Below, piece after piece: positions 45,567-53,280 of a DNA stretch of 64,000 nt (positions are counted from its first letter, which is position 1; every line of letters begins with the position of its first letter). Source of the DNA: Oscillospiraceae bacterium (GTDB taxonomy: Bacteria > Bacillota > Clostridia > Oscillospirales > Ruminococcaceae); assembly GCA_017461565.1 (NCBI GenBank), contig JAFTXQ010000011.1, forward strand, positions 62,001 to 126,000, read 5' to 3'. The notes beneath the pieces were generated by a model. That model had not been told where the DNA came from. It was given only the letters and a program-made list of their open reading frames with translations, and made no database searches. The translations under genes were made by a program, and so were the position numbers.

Positions 45567-45994
45567 TATTTGAGATGAACATATCTCCATACTGCAATCA
45601 ACTTGATATCGGACAGTGTGATCCTTTAAACAGTCTTCAACAGTGGGATTCTTAGACTTCTGACCACTAAATCTTAAACATACAATTACGAGAGCAGTTT
45701 GCATCTGCTCCCGTAATTATTTTTGATATAATCATCTGAGCCACTCGACCATTCGCAGTATCACCCTAGTAATCCTGCTCGGCTCGGTTCTTTCCTTCCA
45801 GCTAGGTGCCCGCCGGATACTTATACTGCCGATCAATCATGGTTCTGTCTGAGATAAAAGGTCATGCAAGTTTGGATTGCATCACACGAGTAATTGAGAT
45901 TACAGAATCCGAACGATATTCAGATGAAACGAAAGAAATGATCAGCTTTTCATTCAAGTAAAATTGATATTCTGCTTTTTCTAAGAGACCATAA
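45567..45994. other. Intergenic region between the Na/Pi gene and phoR
   Basis: It holds the terminator at 45684 and, at 45839-45961 on the plus strand, an open frame MVLSEIKGHASLDC...SFSFK of 40 residues with an earlier stop and no ribosome site. It looks like the end of a decayed gene; the family is not recognised. Confidence 0.45.
45684..45724 (+). terminator. Terminator downstream of the Na/Pi cotransporter
   Basis: AATTACGAGAGCAG (45684-45697) pairs with CTGCTCCCGTAATT (45705-45718) with one mismatch, loop TTTGCAT, followed by ATTTTTG. Confidence 0.75.
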
Positions 45995-47722
45995 TTACTC
46001 GCATTTTGGCAAAACGACCGTAATAGCAGTACCCTTATTCTCCTCGCTCTGAATTGAAATTTTTCCACCGTGATACTGAACGGAATGTTTAACGATAGAA
46101 AGTCCGAGACCAGTTCCGCCTGTTGCGCTGTGTCGGGCGGCGTCCGTGCCGCCCTTTTGGCGCAACTGCGCAGACATCGTGTCTGCGCCCGACTTCTTTG
46201 AGTGGCTCTTATCCACACGATAAAAGCGTTCAAAAATTCTTGCGTGATGTTCGTGAGCGATACCTATTCCGTTATCCGAAACTGTGAGGGTTACTTCCCT
46301 TTCCGTTTCAGAAATATCCACCCCGACCTTGCCACCGTCGGGAGTATACTTGATACTGTTGTCGCAAAGATTGTAGATGACCTCGAAAAGCAGGTGCTTT
46401 ACGCCGTAAACATTTCCGTTGTCGCCCGATACGGAAAGCGCAATATCCTTTTTATCTGCACTGTCACGGAGAACTCCGCATGCTTCGTTTGCTATGTCGT
46501 AAAGCGAAACATCTTCCCTCGGAAGCGCTGTCTGCTCGTCAAGCTGTGAAAGCCTGATGATATCCTCTACAAGCGTTACAAGCCGTGTTGCTTCCTCTCG
46601 GATATGACATACAAAGCGTGGCATATCTTCCTGTTTCACAAGTCCGTTTTCAATAAGCTCCGCACTGCCTGTGATAGTCTGAAGCGGAGTTTTAAGCTCG
46701 TGTGAAACATTCGCTGTAAATTCTCTGCGGAGCCTTTCAGCGTCAGCCTGCTCTGTTATATCAAACACAAGGATTACCGCACCGACTGTTTCCCCGTCCG
46801 TTTCAATACGGCTGATGTCAAACTGATATTCCTTTTCACCCGGCTTTGTACGGATTTCAGCGTGTCCGTCTGTAATCGCCTTTTCGATCGCAGATGTTAT
46901 TTCGTGTCTGCGGTTTATCGTCAGGAACTCATTGCCAACACACTTTTCATCTGTACCGAAGATCGTCATTGCCGCTGGATTTATAGTCAGAATGTTTCTG
47001 CTTTTATCAAGCAGAACAAGTCCTTCTCGCATGTTCTTTGTGATAAGCTCGAACTCGTCTTTTCTGCGGTTAAGCTCTGCCGCCTTGCGCTCAATCTTCA
47101 TATTCTGCTTGTGGATACGGCTTAAAAGCGGAGCTATCTCCTCATAAGCGTCATTCTCTGTCGGATTATCAAGATCAAGCTTATTCAGCGGTTCGATTAT
47201 CCTTTTCGACATCTTATGCGCAAGAACTGCCGAAACAACAACTGCAATTATGATCACAATAACGACAGGATACATCATTCCTAACAGCAGGACAAATCCG
47301 CTTGCACGGTTTACCGAAATACGAAGCACTGTTCCGTCCGAAAGAAGTACCGCCTCATAAAGTGTCTTCTCAGTAAGGGTCGCAGAACGGCGTGAACTGC
47401 TTCCCTTTCCTGTTTCAAAAGCCTCTGCTATTTCCTCACGGTCAAGGTGATTATCCATTGTCGCTTTGTCAGCCTGGGAGTCGAAAAGCACTGTTCCGTC
47501 GCTGTCTACCCATGTCAGACGGAAGTTATCCGATCTCAGCTCTTTAAGATATTCTGCACCCGATCGTTCTGTTCCCACAGAAGCGATGGAAAGCTCATCT
47601 TTAATTTGATTTATCTGAATATTTGTGAAGTAATCATATAGAAAAGTCGTTATTATCGCAAGAGTTGCCAGAAGCACAATTAGCGAGGTAGAAAAAATAG
47701 AACGAAAGATCTTACTTGTCAT
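45995..47722 (-). CDS. phoR: PhoR-like phosphate sensor histidine kinase with in-frame insertion
   Basis: About 575 residues from MTSKIFRSIFSTSLIVLLATL. Two membrane helices (about 9-31 and 158-180) flank an outside domain; a HAMP-like linker, a PAS domain (about 240-335), HisKA with EFTANVSHELKTPLQTITGSAE and HATPase with LCDNSIKYTPDGGK, DNGIGIA and GGTGLGLSIVKH follow. Between VDKSHSK and ATGGTGLG sit 23 extra residues (KSGADTMSAQLR...) encoded by two palindromes at 46130-46196. GGAGG lies 5 nt upstream of ATG at 47722. It partners the upstream regulator, overlapping by 11 bp. Confidence 0.9.
   Translation of the reverse strand: MTSKIFRSIFSTSLIVLLATLAIITTFLYDYFTNIQINQIKDELSIASVGTERSGAEYLKELRSDNFRLTWVDSDGTVLFDSQADKATMDNHLDREEIAEAFETGKGSSSRRSATLTEKTLYEAVLLSDGTVLRISVNRASGFVLLLGMMYPVVIVIIIAVVVSAVLAHKMSKRIIEPLNKLDLDNPTENDAYEEIAPLLSRIHKQNMKIERKAAELNRRKDEFELITKNMREGLVLLDKSRNILTINPAAMTIFGTDEKCVGNEFLTINRRHEITSAIEKAITDGHAEIRTKPGEKEYQFDISRIETDGETVGAVILVFDITEQADAERLRREFTANVSHELKTPLQTITGSAELIENGLVKQEDMPRFVCHIREEATRLVTLVEDIIRLSQLDEQTALPREDVSLYDIANEACGVLRDSADKKDIALSVSGDNGNVYGVKHLLFEVIYNLCDNSIKYTPDGGKVGVDISETEREVTLTVSDNGIGIAHEHHARIFERFYRVDKSHSKKSGADTMSAQLRQKGGTDAARHSATGGTGLGLSIVKHSVQYHGGKISIQSEENKGTAITVVLPKCE
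46130..46196. repeat. Palindromic insertion inside the phoR ATP-lid
   Basis: A GTCGGG...CCCGAC outer pair encloses GGGCGGC-GTCCGT-GCCGCCC (46136-46155) and GCGCAGACA-TCG-TGTCTGCGC (46168-46188). The 69-bp insert keeps the reading frame. It resembles mobile palindromic elements that insert in genes. Confidence 0.75.
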
Positions 47723-48392
47723 AGCCGCCTCCGAACTTGTAACCAACGTGGCGAACAGTTTCGATCATTTCACCGTATTCGCCCAGCTTCTGACGCAATG
47801 TTCCTATGTGCATATCTACTGTCCTTGTTTCGCCTACATAATCTGCACCCCATATCTTCAGGTACAGAGCGTCCCTTGTGAACACCATTCCTATGTTCTT
47901 CATGAAAAGAGCAAGCAGCTCAAACTCCTTGTATGTAAGCGATATCCTTTTGCCGTCCACCGTCACGGTGCGCTCGTCAGGATTAAGTGAGAGTCCGCCT
48001 GTCTGTAAAATACGGTTTACCGTTTTCGGTTTACAGCGGCGCATTACCGCTTTTACTCTCGAGATCATTTCCATCATCCCGAAAGGCTTTACAAGGTAAT
48101 CATCTGCCCCCAGGTCAAGTCCCTGCACCTTATCAAATTCAGCGCCCTTTGCAGTTGCCATAATAACGGGAATATCCACATATTCTGCCGTACTTTTGAG
48201 AGTTTTCAGCACCTCGATGCCGTCAGTTCCGGGTAGCATTACATCAAGGATCACAAGGTCAGGAAGCTCATTTTTCAGCGCAGACAGAAAGCTGTCACCG
48301 TCCTCAAAACCCTTTGCCTCAAACCCTGTTGACTGCAAGGCGTAGACCTCTATATCACGGATACTTGCGTCGTCCTCAACGCACCATATCAT
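47712..48392 (-). CDS. phoP: PhoP/PhoB-like response regulator
   Basis: A 226-residue regulator. The receiver has WCVEDDASIRD, phospho-acceptor region PDLVILDVMLPGTDG, DIPVIMATAKG and VKPFGMMEM. The winged helix contains SLTYKEFELLALFMKNIGMVFTRDALYLKIWG and the recognition part TRTVDMHIGTLRQKL. Its place after phoU and before phoR, behind a pst operon with a Pho-box-like promoter, supports the PhoP role. It overlaps phoR by 11 bp. Confidence 0.9.
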   Translation of the reverse strand: MIWCVEDDASIRDIEVYALQSTGFEAKGFEDGDSFLSALKNELPDLVILDVMLPGTDGIEVLKTLKSTAEYVDIPVIMATAKGAEFDKVQGLDLGADDYLVKPFGMMEMISRVKAVMRRCKPKTVNRILQTGGLSLNPDERTVTVDGKRISLTYKEFELLALFMKNIGMVFTRDALYLKIWGADYVGETRTVDMHIGTLRQKLGEYGEMIETVRHVGYKFGGGYDK

Positions 48393-48405
48393 AAAATCAA
48401 CTCCT

Positions 48406-49050
48406 TTATGAGTTTTTGTGTTCGCCTGTTACGGAAAAGATCACCCACTCGGCGATGTTCGTTGCGTGGTCGCCGATACGCTCAAAATACTTTGCAATCA
48501 TCAGCAGGTCGAGAGCATATTCGCCGTTATCGGGATCCTCTGCGATCATTTTAATAAGGCTGCCCTTTATCCTGTCGAAATACTCGTCAACCTTGTCATC
48601 GTGGAAAATGACCGCTTTTGCAAGTTCTGTATCCTTTTTGACATAGGCGTCAACGCTGTCTGTTACCATTGAGATCGTTTCAGCCGCCATATCACGGATA
48701 TGCACTGTTTCCTCGGCTGTTCTGCCCTCAAGATAGGTGATTATCTCTGCGATATCCTCCGCCTGGTCTCCGATACGCTCCATATCGGTTATCATTTTAA
48801 GTGCGGCGGAGATCTGCCTTAAATCCCTTGCAACAGGCTGCTGCTGTAAAAGTAGTTTCATGCAGCGTGCTTCGATATCACGCTCCTTGTGGTCGATGTC
48901 TGCTGAAATTGACGAAACGTTTTCAGCAAGCGAAACATCTCCCGTAGTAAGCGCCTTTGAAGCAAGAGCGATAGCCTCCTCGCAGAGTGCGCCCATTTCT
49001 ATCATTTCAGTGTTAAGTATGCTTAACTGCTCATCAAATCTGCTTCTCAT
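48406..49050 (-). CDS. phoU: Phosphate signalling complex protein PhoU
   Basis: A 214-residue helical PhoU. It opens [20 protein letters not shown] and holds the repeated metal-binding motifs KMITDMERIGDQAEDIAE and MIAKYFERIGDHATNIAEW, about 110 residues apart. PhoU links the Pst transporter to PhoR so that signalling is off in high phosphate. It starts directly at the end of pstB (1-bp overlap). Confidence 0.96.
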   Translation of the reverse strand: MRSRFDEQLSILNTEMIEMGALCEEAIALASKALTTGDVSLAENVSSISADIDHKERDIEARCMKLLLQQQPVARDLRQISAALKMITDMERIGDQAEDIAEIITYLEGRTAEETVHIRDMAAETISMVTDSVDAYVKKDTELAKAVIFHDDKVDEYFDRIKGSLIKMIAEDPDNGEYALDLLMIAKYFERIGDHATNIAEWVIFSVTGEHKNS

Positions 49051-49805
49051 TATCCAAACCTTCCTGTAATATAGTCTTCGGTACGTTTATCTGTCGGCTG
49101 TGAAAACAGCTTTTCGGTCTCGCCGTATTCGATAAGCTCGCCCAGTAAAAAGAATGCCGTATTGTCGGAGATTCGGACTGCCTGTTGCATATTGTGAGTC
49201 ACTATGACAATAGTATAACTCTTTTTCAGCTCGATTGCAAGCTCTTCTATCCTCGAAGTTGAGATAGGGTCAAGGGCAGATGTAGGTTCGTCCATGAGGA
49301 GTATTTTCGGCTTTACTGCAAGCGCTCTTGCAATGCACAATCTCTGCTGCTGACCGCCCGACATTCCGAGAGCGTTTTTCTTCAGTCTGTCTTTTACCTC
49401 GTCCCAGATAGCCGCATCGCGGAGGGACTGCTCAACTATCTCGTCAAGCTTTACCTTTGATTTTATTCCGTGTGTACGGGGACCGTAGGCTATGTTGTCG
49501 TAAATGCTCATAGGAAAGGGATTAGGCTTCTGAAACACCATTCCAATCTCACGGCGAAGCTCGTTTACATCAACGCTGCTGTCATAGATGTTCTGTCCGT
49601 TGTAGCAGACCTCGCCTGTTATCCTGACCGAGGGAATGAGGTCGTTCATACGGTTTAAGGTCTTGAGAAATGTGGATTTTCCGCAGCCTGACGGCCCGAT
49701 AAATGCGGTTATGCTTTTTTCGGGTATTGTAATGTTTACGTTTTTGAGTGCCTGAGTCTGGTCATACCATAAATTAAGGTCTTTCGCTGTCATTATATCG
49801 CTCAT
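49050..49805 (-). CDS. pstB: Phosphate ABC transporter ATP-binding protein PstB
   Basis: About 251 residues from [20 protein letters not shown]. Walker A is [22 protein letters not shown], signature [19 protein letters not shown], and Walker [14 protein letters not shown], all standard for PstB. The Q-loop [21 protein letters not shown] is also typical. An earlier GTG/ATG-like start at 49826 is rejected because AAAGGA lies 8 nt before ATG at 49805. It powers high-affinity phosphate import. Confidence 0.97.
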   Translation of the reverse strand: MSDIMTAKDLNLWYDQTQALKNVNITIPEKSITAFIGPSGCGKSTFLKTLNRMNDLIPSVRITGEVCYNGQNIYDSSVDVNELRREIGMVFQKPNPFPMSIYDNIAYGPRTHGIKSKVKLDEIVEQSLRDAAIWDEVKDRLKKNALGMSGGQQQRLCIARALAVKPKILLMDEPTSALDPISTSRIEELAIELKKSYTIVIVTHNMQQAVRISDNTAFFLLGELIEYGETEKLFSQPTDKRTEDYITGRFG

Positions 49806-49822
49806 TGTATCATTCCTTTCGG

Positions 49823-50674
49823 TCAAAGCTCACGCTTTTTTGCAAAATATCTGCTGACAAGAGTTGCAGAAAAATTTATAAGAAGCGTTAAGATCATAAG
49901 TATCGCAGCTATTGCGAAAGCAACTCCGAACTCGCCCTGTTCCTTTGCGTAGACATAAAGCGCAACGGTAAGAGAGGCACCAGGACTTGTAAGCCCCTCG
50001 AAAATTCCGTTCAGAGCGTGGGCAAAGCCTGCTGTAAAGAGCAGTGCCGCAGACTCGCCTAAAATTCGTCCTATGGACAGGATACAGCCTGTGATAACTC
50101 CGTCAACACAGCCCGGGAGTACGACAGTTCTTATTACTCTCCACTTACCTGCACCAAGTCCGAATGCGCCGTCACGATAGCTTTGCGGTACTGTTTTAAG
50201 GCTCTCCTGAGTGGTACGCATCACGGTAGGAAGATTCATGATCACAAGTGTCAATGAGCCTGCTAAAAGCGAGGTCTTGAAGCCAAGAAACTGACAGAAA
50301 AACAGCATTCCAACAAGTCCGTAAATTATAGACGGAATACCAGAAAGCGTTTCCGCCGCATATTCAATAATTCCTACAAGTCTTTTGTTCTTTGCGTATT
50401 CGGTAAGATATATCGCCGCACCTACTCCCAGCGGAATAACGAAAATCAATGTTGCAAGAACGATATAAAGTGTATTTAAAATATCGGGGAGAATACCTAT
50501 TCTTCCGCTTATGTAGCTAGGCTTTGTGGACAAAAGCTCCCACGAGATATGCGGAACACCCTTGACAAAAACATACACCACAAGGAATATTACAAGCGCC
50601 GCAGTAAGTCCCGTAGAGATATACATTGCGGCTTTCATAGCGCCGATATAAAGCTTTCTTTTTTTACTAAGCAT
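49823..50674 (-). CDS. pstA: Phosphate ABC transporter permease PstA
   Basis: A 283-residue inner-membrane permease with six hydrophobic helices. [40 protein letters not shown] and [38 protein letters not shown] are the PstA-type EAA loop region that contacts PstB. It overlaps pstC by 1 bp and reaches pstB. It forms the channel with PstC. Confidence 0.96.
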   Translation of the reverse strand: MLSKKRKLYIGAMKAAMYISTGLTAALVIFLVVYVFVKGVPHISWELLSTKPSYISGRIGILPDILNTLYIVLATLIFVIPLGVGAAIYLTEYAKNKRLVGIIEYAAETLSGIPSIIYGLVGMLFFCQFLGFKTSLLAGSLTLVIMNLPTVMRTTQESLKTVPQSYRDGAFGLGAGKWRVIRTVVLPGCVDGVITGCILSIGRILGESAALLFTAGFAHALNGIFEGLTSPGASLTVALYVYAKEQGEFGVAFAIAAILMILTLLINFSATLVSRYFAKKREL

Positions 50675-51537
50675 CAGTCTTTCTCCTTTTTCAAGAAAAA
50701 GTTAAGCGTTGCGTTTATCAGCATAATAAAGAGGAACAGCACAAGTGCTATCGAAAAAAGCGCCTGCTGCTGAAGTCCGCTTGAATAGGACATTTCGCTT
50801 GCAACTGCCGTTGTGAGGAAACGCACACTCTGGAAAAGCGACGGCATATTCGGCACATTTCCCGATACCATCATAACCGCCATAGCCTCGCCTATCGCAC
50901 GTCCTACACCAAGCACCACAGCCGCCGCAATTCCGCTTTTTGCCGCAGGCACGGAAACCCTGAAATATGTTTCTACGGGAGTTGCACCTAGGGCAAGAGA
51001 TGCGTCCTCGTATTCCTTCGGAACAGCTTCAAGGGCGGTCATAGACACTTTGATAATAGAAGGTAAGATCATAATTGCAAGAACGATGATAGCTGAAAAC
51101 AGGCTTGCACCATCGGGAATATCAAATATCTCACGCACAGCAGGCACAAGCACCAGCATACCCACAAGACCATACACAACTGACGGGATTCCTGCAAGCA
51201 GGCTTACCGCTCCCTCCATAAAGGCTTTTACCTTTGGGGTTGCCATCTTTGAGAGATAGACCGCCGCAAAAAAACCTATGGGAACACCGATGAGGATCGC
51301 TCCTGCTGTTCCGTAAACGCTTGTAAGGATAAAGGGCAGTATGCCGTACTTTGGCTCTGTGGCGGTTGACGCCCACTCCGTTCCGAAAAGGAAGTCAAAA
51401 AGCCCTATCTCCGCTATTGCGGGAACGCCCGAAATTACGAGATATATCGTGATAAGCAGAACACAGCCAACCGTCAGCAGTCCAAGTATCAGAAATACGC
51501 CGTGAATGACTCTTTCTATCATTTTATTTTTCTTCAT
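50674..51537 (-). CDS. pstC: Phosphate ABC transporter permease PstC
   Basis: A 287-residue permease with six helices. PIGFFAAVYLSKMATPKVKAFMEGAVSLLAGIPSVVYGLVGML and MTALEAVPKEYEDASLALGATPVETYFRVSVPAAKSGIAAA are the PstC-type EAA motif. LGVGRAIGEAMAVMMVSGN near the C-terminus is also diagnostic. It follows pstS after a stem-loop and is translationally joined to pstA. Confidence 0.96.
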   Translation of the reverse strand: MKKNKMIERVIHGVFLILGLLTVGCVLLITIYLVISGVPAIAEIGLFDFLFGTEWASTATEPKYGILPFILTSVYGTAGAILIGVPIGFFAAVYLSKMATPKVKAFMEGAVSLLAGIPSVVYGLVGMLVLVPAVREIFDIPDGASLFSAIIVLAIMILPSIIKVSMTALEAVPKEYEDASLALGATPVETYFRVSVPAAKSGIAAAVVLGVGRAIGEAMAVMMVSGNVPNMPSLFQSVRFLTTAVASEMSYSSGLQQQALFSIALVLFLFIMLINATLNFFLKKEKD

Positions 51538-51554
51538 AGTTCGCTCCGTATATG

Positions 51555-51588
51555 ACAGTATGCGGCAGGACAGCCCTGCCGCTACTGT
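51555..51588 (-). other. Stem-loop between pstS and pstC
   Basis: ACAGTA-T-GCGGCAGG (51555-51569) and CCTGCCGC-TACTGT (51575-51588) pair over 14 bp with one bulged base around a 5-nt loop. It follows the pstS stop by 12 bp and has no T-run, so it may stabilise or attenuate rather than end the transcript. Confidence 0.6.
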
Positions 51589-51600
51589 AACCTATTTATA

Positions 51601-52401
51601 TCAGTTTGCCGCAACAACACCTGCGGAGGAAATTGCTTCTCTTGCGTTTTCAGAGGTGATGTAATCAAAGAACTCCTGTGCGCTCTCTGAAAGCTCTGTA
51701 TCAGCCTTTGTTACCAGTACAAATGGGCGCTGAACGATATAACTGCCGTCCTTGATTGTTTCTTCTGTGGGAGCAACACCGCCAACTGTAAGCATCTTGA
51801 CGTTGTCCTTTACAGACGCTACCGAAGCGTAGCCGATAGCCGCAGGGTTGCCTGCAACAGTTGTGATAACATCGCCAGTGGAGGTAAGCTCCTGACGATA
51901 CTTGCAGTTGTCCTCTGTGTCTGTGATAGACTCGAAGCCGTCACGGGTGCCGCTTCCTGCCTCACGTCCGATAAGCACGATCTCGCTGTCATTGCCGCCT
52001 ATCTCGCTCCAGTTTGCGATCTCGCCTGTGTAGATCTTGGCAATAGTTTCAACATCAAGGTCAGAAACGGGATTTTCGGGGTTTACGATGATCGCAATTC
52101 CGTCATAAGCGAGAACTGTTGCTGTAAGTCCCTGTGCCTTTTCTTCGTCCTTGAGGTCACGGCTGGAAAGTCCGATGTCGCAGGTTCCTGCGGCTACCGC
52201 CTTGATGCCCGAGCCTGAGCCTGTGGGGTTATATGTAACTGTAATTCCTGTGTCCAGCTCAAAGGTCTCGCCGAGTACGCCTATTACCTTTTCCATTGAG
52301 GTCGAGCCGTCTGTTGCTACTGCTTCCTTTTCGGCGGAGCAGCCTGCAAGGGCACTGCACATAATAAGTGCTGCTGTTAAAAAACTGATGATCTTTTTCA
52401 T
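51601..52401 (-). CDS. pstS: Phosphate-binding lipoprotein PstS
   Basis: A 266-residue lipoprotein. The signal MKKIISFLTAALIMCSALAGC puts the lipidated Cys near residue 21. The mature protein has GSTSMEKVIGVLGETF, YNPTGSGSGIKAVAAGTCDIGLSSRDLK and VLIGREAGSGTRDGFESI, which hold the phosphate in PstS. It is first in the pst operon behind a promoter with TTTTACA direct repeats. It delivers phosphate to PstCA. Confidence 0.96.
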   Translation of the reverse strand: MKKIISFLTAALIMCSALAGCSAEKEAVATDGSTSMEKVIGVLGETFELDTGITVTYNPTGSGSGIKAVAAGTCDIGLSSRDLKDEEKAQGLTATVLAYDGIAIIVNPENPVSDLDVETIAKIYTGEIANWSEIGGNDSEIVLIGREAGSGTRDGFESITDTEDNCKYRQELTSTGDVITTVAGNPAAIGYASVASVKDNVKMLTVGGVAPTEETIKDGSYIVQRPFVLVTKADTELSESAQEFFDYITSENAREAISSAGVVAAN

Positions 52402-52435
52402 TGTAGTTCTTCCTTTCTCATTTGGTTACGATATG

Positions 52436-52491
52436 ATTATACCAACGCATTGTAAAATCACAAAGAGGCTGTTTGTAAAATCAATGTAAAA
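52436..52491 (-). promoter_or_regulatory. pst promoter with PhoP-box-like direct repeats
   Basis: TGTAAAA (TTTTACA on the minus strand) occurs at 52451-52457, 52474-52480 and 52485-52491; the last two are 11 bp apart, the period of PhoP boxes, and the first 23 bp away. A TATAAT -10 lies at 52441-52436, 35 bp upstream of pstS. Confidence 0.75.
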
Positions 52492-53148
52492 TTATTTTCT
52501 CTTTTTGCCGCCATAACCAGCATCACTGAAGCCGCAGCTGCCAGAAGTGCAGTTGTGCTGCCTGATGATACTCCCGTATCGGGATTTTTTGTGTTTTCAT
52601 CGGAGCTTATGTCAAGTTCCTCCACCGAATATGCCGCTACCGTGCCGCTTACTTCAAACGCCGCAAGCAGCAAGGGCGTACCTGTGGTGGAATGTTCAGT
52701 GGTTACAAAGCACAGCCCCTCGGGAGATATGTCATTTTCGAAGTGGGTATGCTCATCGGTAAGCTCCATTTCTTCGGAGAAATCACGGGTGTTGATGTAA
52801 CCTGCAAATACTGTGCTTTCAGGAACGGTGATGTCATAAGCGGCAATACCGCCTATTCTTTCGAGTCCGACAAAGGTGAATGTTCTGTCACCGACAATGC
52901 CGATCGTCACGCTTTCAGGCTCAGGTCCTTTTTTCTGCGAGCGGCTGTCTGTTTCATTATCATCATTGGAGCAGTTGAAATATTCGGGCGCAAATTCGGC
53001 TGTGATAGTTTCAAGCTGACTTCCGCTGTCGAACACCTGTGCAAGTCCGTTCTCGTCTGCTCTGTATATTGAGAATGAACGACCGCCGTACAGTGATCTT
53101 CAGCACATCAATGAAATCTTCTGCCACAGATACGGTATACTCATTCAC
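52458..53148 (-). pseudogene. Decayed cell-surface protein gene with C-terminal NPDTG anchor
   Basis: The reading frame at 52458-53036 encodes SGSQLETITAEFAPEYF... and ends with NPDTGVSSGSTTALLAAAASVMLVMAAKRE, the sortase-style NPDTG motif, hydrophobic helix and basic tail seen in Ruminococcus-type surface proteins. Upstream the frame is broken: VNEYTVSVAEDFIDVLKITVRR lies in one frame and LYGGRSFSIYRADENGLAQ in another, shifting near 53085-53100. No true start is seen upstream. The 3' end overlaps the Pho-box repeats. Judged a fragment, not a working gene. Confidence 0.65.
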
Positions 53149-53166
53149 ACGGACTATTTACACATA

Positions 53167-53199
53167 AAATGCGGGAGCATTTCTGCTCCCGCTATTTAT
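53167..53199. terminator. Terminator of the 7TM/HD-GYP gene
   Basis: GCGGGAGCA (53171-53179) and TGCTCCCGC (53184-53192) form a 9-bp stem with a TTTC loop, flanked by AAAAT and ATTTATT, so both strands can be ended. It lies 90 bp after the stop at 53281. Confidence 0.7.
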
Positions 53200-53280
53200 T
53201 CATGTATATTACCAAAAGCCACTCGAAGGTCAAAGGTAAACCGCATAGTTCGCCACTGTCAGTATTTCATAAGTGCTGTA

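Noticed and set aside
45862-46233. 123-residue open frame rich in Arg and Ala on the minus strand
   Set aside because: Overlaps phoR in another frame and takes part of its sequence from the GC-rich palindromic insertion.
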